Shown: positions 12,509 to 24,714 of the stretch, in pieces
How positions within the stretch are numbered: the stretch's first letter is position 1
Layout of the letters: each line of letters opens with the position of its first letter
DNA from: Gaeumannomyces sp. JS-464
Taxonomy: Eukaryota > Ascomycota > Sordariomycetes > Magnaporthales > Magnaporthaceae
Length of the DNA stretch: 64,000 nt
Direction: 5' to 3'
Assembly (NCBI GenBank): GCA_002197995.1
Contig: NGZR01000002.1
Span: forward strand, 2,046,001-2,110,000
Made by a program: the position numbers and the translations under genes
The notes under the pieces: generated by a model
Told to the model about the DNA's origin: nothing
Databases searched by the model: none
Seen by the model: only the letters and a program-made list of their open reading frames with translations

Positions 12509-13790
12509 ATGCCCTATCCCGAGAAGTTCACCGGCTTCCAGGTCTACGGCCCGGAGACCTGGACCGAGTTCCACAAGAACGAGTTCCAGCCGAAGCCCTT
12601 TGGCGACTACGACGTCGATATCCAGATCGAGGCCTGCGGTGTGTGCGGCAGCGATGTCCACACTGTTTCTGGCGGCTGGGGAGATCAGAAGTTCCCCTTG
12701 GTGGTCGGACACGGTAAGTAAGGGGATGCGCCAAGGAGGCGAGCTGGAGTCTGGCAGGCTCGTGTCTGTGCATGAGGAAGGCGGAAAGAACGGTGGGCTG
12801 ACCAGAAGAACCATAATACCCACAGAGATTGTCGGCAAGGCCGTCCGCGTCGGTCCCAAGGTGACCCTGGTCAAGGAGGGCCAGCGCGTTGGTGTCGGCG
12901 CCCAGTCGTACGCGTGCCTGGACTGCAGGCAATGCAAGAACGACAACGAGACGTACTGCCGCCAGCAGCTCGACACATACGGCGCCACCTGGCCCGACAC
13001 GGGCATTGTGTCGCAGGGCGGCTACTCGTCGCACGTGAGGACACACGAGCACTGGTGAGTTCTGGCCGAGCGGTGGGGGGGGAGGGACAATCCTACGTTG
13101 CAGCGACCGCCAGCTCACACTGACGCACCACCCCTCCCCAGGGTCTTCCCCATCCCCGACGCGCTCGAGAGCACCATCGCGGCGCCCATGCTGTGCGCGG
13201 GCTTGACGGCGTACAGCCCGCTGGTGCGCAACGGCGTCGGCCCGGGCAAGAAGGTTGGCATCCTGGGCATGGGCGGCATCGGGCACTTCGGCCTGCTCTT
13301 CGCCAAGGCCCTGGGCGCTGAGGTCTGGGCTATCTCGCGGAGCCGCGCCAAGGAGGCCGACTGCAAGGCCATGGGCGCCGACGGCTTCCTGGCCACGTCG
13401 GAGAAGAGCTGGAACGAGGCGCACGCCATGACGTTCGATTTCATCCTCAACACGGCCTCCTCTTTCGAGGGCTGGGACTTTGGCGCCTACCTGGGCCTGC
13501 TCGACGTGCACGGCAAGTTCGTCAGCGTCGGCCTGCCCGAGGGCGAGGGCATCATGATGCGCAACCAGGCCCTGCTCAGCAACGGCGTCTTCGTCGGCGC
13601 CTCGCACCTGGGCTCGCGCCGCGAGACGCTCGACATGCTCAAGCTGGCCGCCGACAAGGGCATCAAGTCCTGGGTCGAGGAGATCCCCATCAGCGAGGAG
13701 GGGCTCAAGCAGGCGCTGACGCGGGTGCACAAGACCGACGTCCGCTACAGGTTCTGCATGACGGGCTACGACAAGGCCTTTGCGGCCTGA
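12509..13790 (+). CDS. Zinc-dependent NADP(H) alcohol dehydrogenase (ADH6/cinnamyl-type)
   Basis: Three exons (12509-12713, 12826-13054, 13142-13790) joined by clean GTAAGT and GTGAGT donors and AG acceptors give a 360-residue protein, the usual length for medium-chain dehydrogenases. Seen: catalytic zinc ligands in GVCGSDVH and GHE (the GHE spans intron 1); a structural zinc cluster CLDCRQC...C in exon 2; a Rossmann motif GMGGIGHFG in exon 3; and an SRSRAKEAD stretch after strand 2, which fits NADP(H) preference. Family: these cytosolic enzymes reduce aliphatic and aromatic aldehydes to alcohols, or the reverse. The physiological substrate cannot be read from the sequence. No frame break is seen. 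Confidence 0.95.
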
Positions 13791-14780
13791 TTTCTTTTGT
13801 CTTTCGCATGTCTGCGGCTTTATTAGTATATAGTGGACACTTACCTGAGTTCCTCCCGTCATGTCTCGCACTCGAGCAGCGGGAGCGGTTGTCAAGATAG
13901 AAAAAAAAAGAGTCTAGCAGAGTTACAGGGTGCTTGCAGGTTATCTGTCTGTTGGAAGCCATCGTCACGTATGTGTTGTGTCCTTACATGTATCTCCCTC
14001 ATCCTTCTGGCATGCCTGAAACTGATCTGGCTTTTGAGGGTTGAGATCGGGTCTCTCCCGGTGCTCAGCCTGATAGTACCCTTCCACCTATCTGGGGAAA
14101 GGCGGATGGAGGGACGTGCTTGTCTCCGACCAATGGACTTAACTAGGTGCTAACCAAAGTACTGGTAATTCCCTAGAGCCAAATAGGAAGAGGTTCCTCG
14201 GGCTCAAGTTTTTCTTTCCTCCTCTTTTTCATCACCCATTTTTTTGTTCTTCTCTTTTTGCCTACCTACTTTTTCTTCCTTTCTCTTTTCTTTCTTTCCC
14301 CACGTTCTTTTTCTCTCTTTTGGTTCCTATCTTCCGGGCACTAGATATAGGAACGGCGAATTTCTTCTACCTGCTCTCCCTCCAGGTTCGCACCATCCTC
14401 AGACCGACATTGCCGCGCCTTCACTAGCGGCCCTGCTCCCCGGTATAGCCAGAACGACAAACCAAAACAAGAGTCGCCAAGCAAACCGCACCAAGGAAGG
14501 GAGAAGTCAGACACAGAAAAGAGACGAACTCGGGCAACTCACCTTGGCGAAGAGGCCACTTCTTCCAGGCTCGCGACCCAGAGAGCCAGAACGACCAGCT
14601 CCAGAGGCGGCGACGGGCAAATTGACGGCAAGGCTAGGGCGAATTGGCAAGAGCGACGGCGAGACAAGAACGACCAAGAAAAAGACTGGGCAAACGACGG
14701 GGAAAAGGCGGAAGCGAGTTGGCAGCAGTCAAGTCAGCTAGAAGTCACCAAAGGGCTGAGCGCGGCGACTGCGGCCACCG
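13791..14780. other. Intergenic region with a pyrimidine-rich leader
   Basis: No supported gene. 14210-14335 is almost pure C/T, typical of fungal promoters or 5' leaders, and probably belongs to the gene starting at 14781. Confidence 0.5.
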
Positions 14781-16330
14781 ATGGCGCTGGTCCCTGCCTC
14801 GACCGGGGGGCCGCCCCCGATACTTTCTCTACCCCGAGAGGTCTTTGTCGAGATCTTGTCTCATCTGTTGCTCTTCGGTGACGACCAGATTCATCTCTGC
14901 TACACCGGCAACTTTTATTTGGGTGCCTCTGTTGATATCGGCAAGAACACTCTCGCGATCCTGAGGACCTGCCGCATCGTCCACCGCATCGGCTCGGCTC
15001 TGTTCTTCCAGAGAAACGTGTTCAACATGGGCGAGCCGTCGTGGCAACTCAAGATTCCAAACCCCGATGACCACTTCCCGCTGCAATTCTGCTCAGGCCC
15101 CCTCAGCCCCAAGAGCCTACGGGCCATCCGTCGCATGGTTATCATCCGGATATCCGGCCAACATTCTGAGCATATGGAACGGTATATGAGGTTCGCTCCG
15201 GCGCGCCACAGGAGCTCATTTGCAGTTGAGGCCCTCGCCTCTCTGGGAGCCAGCTTTGACTCCCTTCATATTGCTTCTGTCTACTATGACATTCGCCGTT
15301 TCTTGGTCTTCCTCCCCAGTGACCCTCGGCGGAGATGTGCTCCAAATCCAGGCTCTGCTCCTACGCTTCCGAGGCTCTCCCCGCGCTCCGGCGGCTTTTG
15401 CTTCTCGGAAGACTCAAAACCTTGCGCTTCATTTTGTACGACCACACGGGGACGGTGTTCGACGAGTACCAGCTAGTCGCTACCTGGTCGTCCCGAATTT
15501 TTTCCAGCCTCCAGCTCGCTAATTGGGGACAGGCTGAATCGGGGCTCTCGGTGCCTAAGCCGAGCGTGATCTGTGGAGGCTGCGCCCTCATTACTTTGAC
15601 CGGCGGCGCCTCTGGGTTTACGATGACGAAGAGCGCGTGGAATCTCTTTCGGGCCGAGCGCGGCCTTCCACAGGGCGACCTGTCCCAGGACGGGGAGGAC
15701 GAGGACGACGACAGCGGGTACCAGATGGTGCGCAAGTTTTTCGCCCGTAAGCTGGGCGGATTGCCGGAGCAGACCCGAGGGTGAGGTTGGGGCCCGAGCT
15801 GCGGGTGTTGTTCAGCCGCGATGGCGTCGAATATTGGCCCGACATCCTTGGCCCGCACGTGGTCGATCACGACAAGGTGCGCGGACTGCTGGAGGAATGG
15901 AGATCGAACCCCGAGAAGCTGCTCGACCTGCCACCCCCTGATAGATGATCTGTTGGAGGCGGTGGGTGACGGACCCGACCCGTGGCGGTCGGCACTGCTG
16001 GCGGGCGTGGGCAAGGGCGTGGATAAGGGCGTGAGCCTCACGTCATACGCCTACCATTTGTGCTGCGCGGTGTCGAACCGCCACTTGCAAGAAGTTCGGC
16101 CGGAGGATCTTGGCTGGCTGGTTGAGGCGCAGAAGGAGCGGGCCTCGTTTAGGGAAGCGCTCCAGGAGAACTGCTACAGGAAATGGATCCCGGACTACTT
16201 TAAGCCTGCGCCGGCGGAAGACCTCGGTCAACCAGCCAAGACGTGGCGCGAGAGGGGTCTTCTCGGGGAGGTGCTGTTCAAGGCTCAGAGGAAGATCGCA
16301 GACTACTTTGGGCCTTTGCATGTTCGTTGA
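14781..16330 (+). CDS. F-box-like/2EXR-type protein of unknown function, reading frame broken
   Basis: Seen: the first 180 residues read LSLPREVFVEILSHLLLF, then ILRTCRIVHRIGSALFF and NVF. This is the layout of the many fungal F-box-like proteins in which a degenerate LP-x-EV helix is followed by a 'CR..H.E....LY..N.F' strand. The coding sequence then continues in other frames: 15320-15780, about 15781-15940, and 15940-16330. Three single-base breaks are therefore needed near 15325, 15780 and 15940. The last segment contains LTSYAYHLCCAVSNRHLQEV and ends at 16330. Given similar breaks in housekeeping genes of this window, sequencing indels are as likely as decay. No partner or target can be inferred. 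Confidence 0.5.
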
Positions 16331-17061
16331 TATGGCAGCAAGGTCAACGGGGTGACCTGGGTTGACGGTTTAGGTTTTCTGGGGCTGTCCCCATTTCTTC
16401 AAAAGTACCTGAGTTGCGGATGAGTACGTATAATAGTCTTCCATGTCTCTCCCATTTTTCTTTCTTTTTTTCTTTCTCTTTCTCTTTTTTCTTTCCCCCT
16501 GCTTGAGACTTTAAAAAGTGGGAGGGAATGCCGTCCGATAGTCTTTCCTATGCATTTTTTATGCTTTTCCTATTGCCCTTCCCCTTCTATTTTTTTTTTT
16601 TTAATTATTTCCTTGCCGCCTGGTCATGACCTGCTAGCCGATCCGATTACCCTGGTCATGTACACTTCGAGGATATCAGGGGTATACGCAGGACCGCAGA
16701 CTTTTACTTGGGAGCATGGAGAGATAAAAATAAAAATAAAAAACCCTCGTTGAAGGACTACAAGGATTTGGAGATCTGCTTTGGTTCCTGTCCATCTGCC
16801 GTGAGGTCTCCACATTTTCGTGTCTGTTGGTTCTCCGTCGAACGAGGTTGGTCTGCGGCTTAAAATCACCCGCTCCTCTGCGCCATGCTTCTCTTGGTTC
16901 CGATTTCCCCTCTCGCACTTCGATGTGCATCCGCGCATTCAGCGCCCAACTCGACTAGATCCACCCGACCCGTAAGTACCGGCTCGGAATACAGCCCCCG
17001 GTGTCATAAATACTCGAACCTCATACATCCCTGCCAAGTTAGATTCCAAACGGCCAACGCC
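16331..17061. other. Intergenic region, pyrimidine-rich
   Basis: No supported gene. C/T-rich tracts occur at about 16455-16500 and 16560-16605. The stretch is probably the 3' end of the previous gene and the promoter of the next. Confidence 0.4.
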
Positions 17062-17580
17062 ATGGAGCAAACGTACGGCTCTACGGAGGATACAGCGGAA
17101 TCGACAGAGGGTTCGGATTCATCTGGGGAGTCGTCGGAAGTGCCAGCCACCCCACCTTTGCCCATCAAGAAACCCAGGACCGTCCGGTGGGATCTTAGCA
17201 TCAGCGACACCGACTTCGAAAAGCTGAGAACCGGTTACGACCCGGGGAAATACGGTTTAGAAAGGTGGATGATCTCGGTCGTGGATCCGGATCTGGATGG
17301 CAACATCTCGGTCCACCTCAACACACGGATCATCGCGAAGGAGGTGTTCGTGCTTCGCCTGAAGCGAGACGACAATGGAAACGGCGCTAAAGTTGATACC
17401 ATAACCTGGGAAACTGACCCGGGCAGGTGTAGGGTGGCGATGCCGGAAAAGGAGGCGAAAATGAGGGCTGTGTATGAATGTCGCAAGAGGCTCAAGTGCG
17501 ACTTCGAAGCGCTTCCAAAGTATGAGCGCAGCCATCGCACTGGCTTTCTTGAAATAGTAGAGAGCTCTGAGCCCCAATAA
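17062..17580 (+). CDS. Hypothetical protein, 172 residues
   Basis: Intronless open frame starting at the ATG in CCATGG. I do not recognise it. Seen: an acidic, Ser/Thr-rich first 40 residues; then a proline- and lysine-containing linker (PPLPIKKPRTVRWDLSISD) leading into a mixed alpha/beta-looking core with charged residues; and a C-terminus of KRLKCDFEALPKYERSH type. There is no signal peptide, membrane segment or catalytic motif. An ATG at 16885 is in frame, but the intervening sequence looks like leader rather than protein, so I start at 17062. Confidence 0.5.
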   Translation: MEQTYGSTEDTAESTEGSDSSGESSEVPATPPLPIKKPRTVRWDLSISDTDFEKLRTGYDPGKYGLERWMISVVDPDLDGNISVHLNTRIIAKEVFVLRLKRDDNGNGAKVDTITWETDPGRCRVAMPEKEAKMRAVYECRKRLKCDFEALPKYERSHRTGFLEIVESSEPQ

Positions 17581-18145
17581 AAACCCGTTTCTGTGGCCGC
17601 CTTCTTTGGTTGAACATCGTGGCCATTGCGGCCCATTCCAAACCCGACTTCGGCAGTCACCACAGCCTCCAGCAAAAAAGGGGCACGATGTTGTGCGCTC
17701 CTGCCGCTGCAGGGACCTGATTGAGCGCGGGTACTGATTTGGACATTTGGCCCAGTCTAACAGTGCCCAAGCAGGCGGTCTTATAGGCACCTAGGTACTT
17801 ACCCATGCCCCATTGACATTGATATCGCGGGTTTTGCGTCACCATGTGAGGGAAGCTGCTCGTCCCCTCGTCTGGAGCCAAGCCTCAGTCGCGCGCTTAG
17901 AATTCGCTCCCTCAGTGTTAGTCAGCATTATCGGACCAACATCGGCAGCCAGCGGCAGCGGGGCCGTCCATGGTCCGTGCACAGTGAGGGCTCACAAACC
18001 CCAATATTGGCAGTCCAAATTCGTGGGGCTGTCCTTTGGCCTTTTGCTTGCCCTTTTTTTGCCAGTCAATTCTTGCTGAAGCATCGCGAACGCCCATTTC
18101 CCCCTCAACTCACCCAGCTCCCTTCCAGCGGAACACTCAGCCAAG
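17581..18145. other. Promoter region of the ribosomal protein gene
   Basis: No supported gene between the hypothetical gene and the eS7 start. The final 100 bases are pyrimidine-rich, as is common before ribosomal protein genes. Confidence 0.4.
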
Positions 18146-19346
18146 ATGAGCGCCCCGGCACTTAACAAGATTGCGGCGAACAGCCCGTCGCGCCAGAACC
18201 CCTCGGAGCTGGAGACCAGCATCGCTGGTGCCCTCTACGACCTGGAGACCAACACTGCCGACCTGAAGGCTGCCCTCCGCCCTCTGCAGTTCGTCTCTGC
18301 CCGTGAGGTGAGAACTTGAAAAGACACCTCCCGCTCCCTTCTTTTGCAAATGACCAAACCAGCCGCGGCGGAGACCGGAAAGAGGAGGGAGACGTATTTT
18401 CGACGGCGGCGAGAGGATGATGCGCGAGGACGGCCTGTTGGGGCGCACGCAGCGGACCTCGCGAACCGGCGGAACCCGGCGACCTCGATTGGGGCTCGAT
18501 TGAGCACGATATCCAATGATCGCGATCTGGAGAACGGGAGAACGCGTCGACGCCCCGGCCGGCGGAACTAGTCTGGGGCCCAGCGCTGCGACCAAGCGTC
18601 AGCTCGCCGGGCCTCGTTCGAAGATGTTCGCGCCAGGCTTGTCTTTTCTTCTCCCGCTTCGAATGGCCGAGACTCAGACGATTGTCGGACAACAAACCAA
18701 GACAAAGAGAGGCGTCGTGGAATCGGACGGGAAGCGGTCCATGGATTGGCATTTTTCCTTCGAAAATACCATCCTGGAGCTCGCATGCTGATTTCTTTGA
18801 TCTTTCATAGATCGAGGTTGGCCACGGCAAGAAGGCTATTGTCATCTTTGTCCCCGTCCCTTCCCTGCAGGGCTTCCACCGTGTCCAGCAGCGGTAAGTT
18901 TCTTTGTGCCATACTTGGCATCCCCTTGATTTCCAACGTCGTGGACATGCACTGACCCGCCCTCTTCCCCTCCCACCAGCCTCACCCGTGAGCTGGAGAA
19001 GAAGTTCTCGGACCGCCACGTCCTGATCCTAGCCTCGCGCCGCATCCTGCCCCGCCCCAAGCGCTCCAACCGCTCGCGCAACACCCAGACCCAGAAGCGC
19101 CCCCGCTCGCGCACCCTGACTGCCGTCCACGATGCTATCCTGACCGACCTCGTCTACCCCGTCGAGATCGTCGGCAAGCGCCTCCGCACCAAGGAGGACA
19201 ACAGCAAGACCCTCAAGGTCATCCTGGACGAGAAGGAGCGTGGCGGCGTCGACTACCGCCTCGACACCTACTCTGAGGTCTACCGCCGCCTCACTGGCCG
19301 CAGCGTCGTTTTCGAGTTCCCCCAGACTGGTGCTGCCGACTACTAG
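18146..19346 (+). CDS. rps7: 40S ribosomal protein S7 (eS7)
   Basis: Three exons (18146-18307, 18811-18893, 18980-19346) give 203 residues, the usual eS7 length. Seen: a conserved N-terminus ending in QFVSARE, then [20 protein letters not shown], the [18 protein letters not shown] block, an [19 protein letters not shown] block and a C-terminus ending in VVFEFPQ. eS7 is a structural protein of the small subunit, acting in 40S assembly and 18S rRNA maturation. Intron 1 is 503 nt, long for this genome (others here are 52-115 nt); long first introns are common in fungal ribosomal protein genes. Intron 2 is 86 nt. Unlike several neighbours, no frame break is seen. Confidence 0.97.
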
Positions 19347-19675
19347 GCGACACGTCTGTCTGGGTTGGTGTAGCATCGCTGGTCTTTTCTTTTATATGAG
19401 GGGATCCTTATCATCACGAGGGCGGGGTTTCCACGGGATGTGGACGGGACTGCTCTTTTACCTCGTCTCTTTTGCCTCATGAATTGCATTGAGTTCGGGG
19501 TGCCACTAAAAAGGGAAATGGCGTCTAGTTTAGCTTGTCATCAAAATACAAGCTTGGTGTTTTCGTGATACCTATTCGGGTTTGGGAATTCAAAAAATAA
19601 CAAATTCAACAAAACCAATGGGGGTATCTTGTCGACTGTGCCGTTGCCTGTGCTATGCTTGTGTCCTTTATTTCT
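19347..19675. other. Convergent 3' region of eS7 and dynactin p62
   Basis: A 329-base gap between the eS7 stop (+) and the dynactin stop (-). It holds only the 3' untranslated ends; no terminator motif is distinctive. Confidence 0.5.
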
Positions 19676-21790
19676 CTACTCCTGTCGGATACGTCCGATG
19701 CCGACGACACACCAATAAGCCAGCTCCCTCTTCTCCTTGCCGTCCCTGTCTTTGCCGATGGTCTGCCCAACGGCGTCGTTGGTCGGCTCGGCCTCCCACT
19801 CGACGCGCACAAACATGGGTATCTCGAGCAGGTCCTCGTCCACCTTGAGCGGGCTGCGATCTACCTTCTCCGCCGGCATGCCTATGCCGAGCAGGTCCGG
19901 GCGCAGCGACGCCGGCACCACCTCCACCACTATGCTGACCCAGTTCCGGCCGCGCTCCCAGATCTTACCTGCCTCGGCCTGGGAGGATGTCCCAGCTGCG
20001 CCGCCCGCGCCACCACCCGCACCCGCGCCGCTGTCTGCATCGCGTTGTTGGGTCCTCTGTCCATCACCCTTACTGCCATCCTTGAGCGCCTCGTCCCAGA
20101 CGTCCGTGTTGGCGCCGATCTCGAACTGGGGACACAGCAGAGTCACGGTGCTGGCGAAGCGCCCCGGCGTGGTGGATGGGGTGGCGAGCGAGACGCGGAC
20201 GGGCTCGAAGATGGGGTTCTTGAAGGTCAGCAGGTACTGCACCGGCTCCAGGGGTGCCAACAGGCCACCATTGCTACCACCAGAAGCCCCCGTGGTGCTC
20301 CCGCCAACACCGCCGCTGCCGCTGCCAAGGTACCGGACCGATATGGTGGGGATGTAGTTCCTCGCAACAAGGCGGATGCGGAAGCGATTGGACGACACCT
20401 TGGACTCTGGCTTGGTCATGATGTGGCGGCACATGGGGCAGCGCTTGGACCGCTTTGTGCGCAGCAAGACGGGCACGGGGCGGAGGTCGTCTTGCACGCG
20501 CACCGACGGCCCTGCGACGTGCGGTCCGTACGCGCCCGGGTTCGGCGCCTGCCGGGACCGCTGCTCGGCCGTGGTCGTGCCCTCCCAGCCGAGCTTGCGC
20601 AACCTCGCGATGGCCTCACTCTCATCGAGGCCGTCGCCTGTCTTGCTTGGGGGCTTGCTCTTTTTGTCATCGCTCTTGTTAGTGCTGCCGTTGTTGTGAC
20701 CGTTGCTTTTGGTTTCGTGCGGGGCCGCTGTGCGGAGCACACTCAGACCCTCGTCTAGATCCAAAGCTTCGCGCATGGTGCCGATGCGGGCTTTGCGGCG
20801 CTTGTCGGCCATGCTGGTCCCGCCCGTGTACAGGTTCATTATACGAGACAACGAGCCGGGAGAGTTGAAGCCGAGGTCGCCAAGGAGGCTGTGACCGCTG
20901 CTGAGGTCTGTGTCGGCCAGTTGGGATTGGTAAAATGACTTGAGATTTGCGTAGTGCGTCTCGGCATCCATGCGGCCATTGCCGTCATCATTCTCGGCCT
21001 CTGCGCCGCGCTGCCGCTCCTCCTTGCCATTGGCGGCCACATTGTCATCTTGGGGCGAGGTATCGCCGGTGCCTGCCAAAGGCTTGGAGGAGGCCAGTGC
21101 GGCGAACTCTTTGCGGCGCTCCTTGCGCTCTTTGGGGGTCAGGCGCGGGCGGCCGCCGTTGCGGATCTTTTGCAGTTGCGAATAAATGCTATTAGACTTC
21201 TCGAAGTGGATACCGATCTCGCGCGAGCTCCAGTTGCAGTAGGAGCAGGTGAGGATGTAGGAGTTCACAGGGGCCGCGGTATTTTCGACTGAGGGGCGGC
21301 TCGAGCTGGACGAAGATGAATGCTCGGCCGAGACCGAAAGAGTCCCGGGGCAGATGGGGCACTGGACGCAACTACGCGTACACCTGTGTGACGGGGTAGC
21401 ATGTGCCGTTTGCGTTAGAGGTTGATCACGGACTGCAAGAATGGAGTGGGAGCATGTAGGCAGCTACTACAGACCTGTTGCCCTCGCTCTTGATATTGCT
21501 GCTGGGCACCTCGAAGAGGCAACTGGGACAGAAGTAGGTGACTATCTCTTCGGCGATACATCGTGGACAGCGGATCTGGTGGCAGTCCTCGCAATAGAGG
21601 AGATATTCGAGAGGGTAGAGGCTGTAGTTTGACCGCGGGGCGCGGGGTCAAACGTCCTATCGTCGTCCTCGTCGTCCCCACCGCCGGAGCCGCCGGAGCC
21701 GCGCGGCGTCGATGATTCTGGGGCGCGGCCAAGGGTCGAGGGGTCAGAGCAGGGGCATTGAATATAGGTGTAAGGCGCCAGACCCGCCAT
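19676..21790 (-). CDS. ro-2: Dynactin subunit 4 (p62)
   Basis: Seen: an N-terminal cysteine cluster of RING/LIM-like type (YCEDCHQIRCPRC, then YFCPNC, then CVQCPIC, then CSYCNW), the family's zinc-binding part. A charged middle with YSQLQKIRNGGRPRLTPKERKERR follows, then RCPMCRHIMTKPESKV and a beta-rich C-terminus ending in ELAYWCVVGIGRI. Family: p62 sits at the pointed end of the dynactin Arp1 filament and supports dynein-driven movement of nuclei and vesicles; the Neurospora homologue is ropy-2. Exons are 21790-21475 and 21383-19676, with donor GTCTGT, which is unusual. A single-base break near 21640 in a run of G/C separates the acidic N-terminus from the cysteine cluster and is probably a sequencing indel. 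An ATG at 21832 is an alternative start. Confidence 0.9.
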
Positions 21791-23338
21791 GGCTGTCGTC
21801 TCTATGCCGCGCCTCCCCGCGACGGCTTCCAACTAGTTGGTGGCCCTGTTTCCCGCGGCATCAACGGAAGCGCCGTATCGATCAGGTAAAGATATCGTCA
21901 AAGTACTTCCCCGCGGCTCTTCTCATGCTGTCATGGGAGCTGTTGGGGCTGTGTGTGCTTTGGCGCAAACGACGAAGCGTCGCGCGGGGCTCACCGCTCT
22001 GGCAGAATGGCCCGAGAAATCCAAGTCGTGGAATCGGCCACCAGCTCCCCTGTTCCGCCATTTAAAGTGGATCCCAGCTCCCGACTGGCGCGGTGACTGG
22101 CGCGGTGCCTGGCCCTTCCATCCATCAGAAGACCAGAATTGAGGAAGGACGACATCACTGAAAGAGCCAGGCCCGGACGAGTCCTTCTGCCGACGCCTGG
22201 ATATCGGGCCCTGGAATTGCCGGGCGAATTCGGTTAAAAGCTTGATATGACCTTAAATTGTCACTCGGTTTTTGCTCTGGGCCTCTGCTTCATGTGTGGC
22301 AGTATCTTCTTTTTCTCGGTGAGGTCCGGTGGACCATCGCCTGCACCGATTTTTCTGGTCCATGAAGCTGATATCATCTTCGGGTCCGTTGATCCATCAC
22401 GATGGCTTGGATGTCGGGGTCTTCGGCAACGGCGGGAGACGAAAGATCGGCAGCCAGACAGATCCTAGACCAGGAGCTTCAATAGCCGAGGATGCATGAG
22501 CAAAGAGAAACGTAGCTCTGATGGTATCACGGGCAACACGGCGGAAATTTCCGTAATATTCCGACGTAATTTTCTTGCGGCAGTCTTGGAGCCCTCTGCT
22601 GGATAACATCACCGTGGGGCAGCCCTGCGACCTTGGCTGGTGTGCAGGGAGTGGCGGTTCTCCGCAAATCCTAGCGAAGGCAAGCTGTCACTGTGCCTGG
22701 CCCGCTACGCATCATGGAAATTCGCGCGGTGGTGAAAATTCACTCACGGAGATAACCATTCCTCATATTTCGAGGTCAATTGGCCGCGAGACGAAGCGGC
22801 AAGGGAAACCTGCGGGGTGGAATCACTCGTGGCGGTCGAAGCTTGCAAGCCGACAACGCATGTCGCTCAACGAACGTCATGGTGGGGGTGGGGCGGGTGC
22901 AGGGGCGGCTGTGCCATGGCGTCCAGGGCCCATGAAGGCGAAGTCGGATGCGATTACTATGGGCTGAGCTGCAACTTCGCCGGTTCCCGTTGGTTGAGGT
23001 TGAGAAGGCAGGCACTGCAGACAAAAGCAAGCAGGTCCGGCCGTCCTCAATGGGTCTGTCTGCACTGTCTGGTCCAAGAGGCAGCTGCCCGAAAAACCCC
23101 GCAGTCGGAACGCCGCAGCTCTCCCCAGCAGCAAATGTGTTGAATCAGACGCCGCGCAATGGTCCAAGTCAAAAAGTAAAAACCCCGCACATCGCGTTGC
23201 TTCAAACCGAACTCGATCTCATCTTTTCCAAAACGTCCTCGCCTCTTCCACCCAGCACAGTCCTCCAATTCCACACGACTGCTTTCCCCCGATCCGTATA
23301 GCCATCTGCCGAAGCTGTGCAGTAGCTCGCCATCCAAA
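21791..23338. other. Divergent promoter region between dynactin p62 and aldolase
   Basis: About 1.5 kb with no supported gene. It carries the promoters of the divergent dynactin (-) and aldolase (+) genes. The 100 bases before the aldolase ATG are C-rich and pyrimidine-rich, as expected for a highly expressed fungal gene. Confidence 0.5.
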
Positions 23339-24714
23339 ATGGGCATCATCAGCGACCTCAACCTCAAGCCCGGCGTCCTCTACGGAGATGACGTCTACAA
23401 GCTGTTTGAGTATGCCAAGAACAAGGGCTTTGCTTTGCCCGCTATCAACCTGACGTCGTCTTCGACCACGTGAGTATCCGGATGCTGGCTCCCCTCTCTC
23501 CGTAACTTCGTGCTCGTTGGCGAATGTACGCCGCGGACTGACAGTTGCCTCCGGCCCCTGCTCCCAGTGTCGCCGCCCTCGAGGCTGCCCGCGACTCCAA
23601 GTCCCCCATCATCCTGCAGATGTCGCAAGGTGGCGCCGCCTACTTTGCTGGCAAGGGCGTGGCCAACGGCAACCAGGAGGCTTCGATCGCCGGTGCCATC
23701 GCTGCCGCCCACTACATCCGGTCTCTGGCCCCCATCTACGGCGTCCCCGTCATCCTCCACACTGACCACTGCGCCAAGAAGCTGCTGCCATGGCTTGACG
23801 GCATGCTGGACGCCGATGAGGCCTTCTTCAAGGAGCACGGAACCCCTCTTTTCAGCTCCCACATGATCGACCTGTCGGAGGAGCCCCGCGACTGGAACAT
23901 CGAGACCACTGCCAAGTACCTGAAGCGCGCCGCCCCGATGAAGCAGTGGCTGGAGATGGAGATTGGCCTGACTGGTGGTGAGAGAGGATGTATGTTGCTT
24001 TGGGTGACCCCAGCTCTCGGTCTTCGCAGCTGCGGCCGTGCTCATTCCTTTGAAATGGTTTCGCAAGATGCTGACAGTCGTAATCTCTCACCTAGGGCGT
24101 CAACAACGAGGATGTCGACAACAACTCCCTCTACACCCAGCCCGAGGACATCTGGGCCATCCACCAGGCCCTGTCCCCCATCTCCCCTACTTCTCCATCG
24201 CCGCCGGCTTCGGAAACGTCCACGGCGTCTACAAGCCCGGCAATGTCCGCCTGCACCCCGAGCTGCTGCAAAAGCACCAGAACTACGTTAAGGAGAAGCT
24301 CGGAAAGCCCGAGGACAAGCCCGGTGAGTCAGCTCCGTGAATTATCTCGGTATCCATCGCCTGTATTTTTTACTTGGTAACTGACAGCTGTGGGAAAACC
24401 ACCCCTATATAGTCTTCTTCGTCTTCCACGGCGGCTCGGGCTCTGCCGACAAGGAGTTCCAGGAGGCTATCTCGTATGGCGTCATCAAGGTCAACCTCGA
24501 CACGGATCTGCAGTGGGCGTACATGTCGGGCATCCGGGACTACGTCACTGGCAAGATCGAGTACCTGAACACCCAGGTCGGCAACCCTGACGGCGCCGAC
24601 AAGCCCAACAAGAAGTACTACGACCCTCGCGTCTGGGTCAGGGAAGGCGAGAAGAGCATGAAGACGCGCATCCAGCAGGCGTTCAAGGTCTTCAGCTCGG
24701 AGAACTCACTGTAA
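23339..24714 (+). CDS. fba1: Class II fructose-bisphosphate aldolase
   Basis: Catalyses reversible cleavage of fructose-1,6-bisphosphate to dihydroxyacetone phosphate and glyceraldehyde-3-phosphate in glycolysis and gluconeogenesis. Exons: 23339-23469, 23568-23989, 24096-24323 and 24413-24714. Seen: catalytic Asp and zinc His in VILHTDHCAKK, zinc His in FGNVHGVYKPGN, zinc His in VFHGGSGSADK, and NLDTDLQWAY near the C-terminus, for about 360 residues. Odd: the GG-E-E-D-G segment at the end of exon 2 carries one extra base (near 23984), and the C-run at about 24182 in exon 3 lacks one. The two shifts compensate, so about 35 residues across a conserved active-site segment read in the wrong frame. 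This enzyme is normally essential, so these are most likely assembly errors. Confidence 0.96.
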
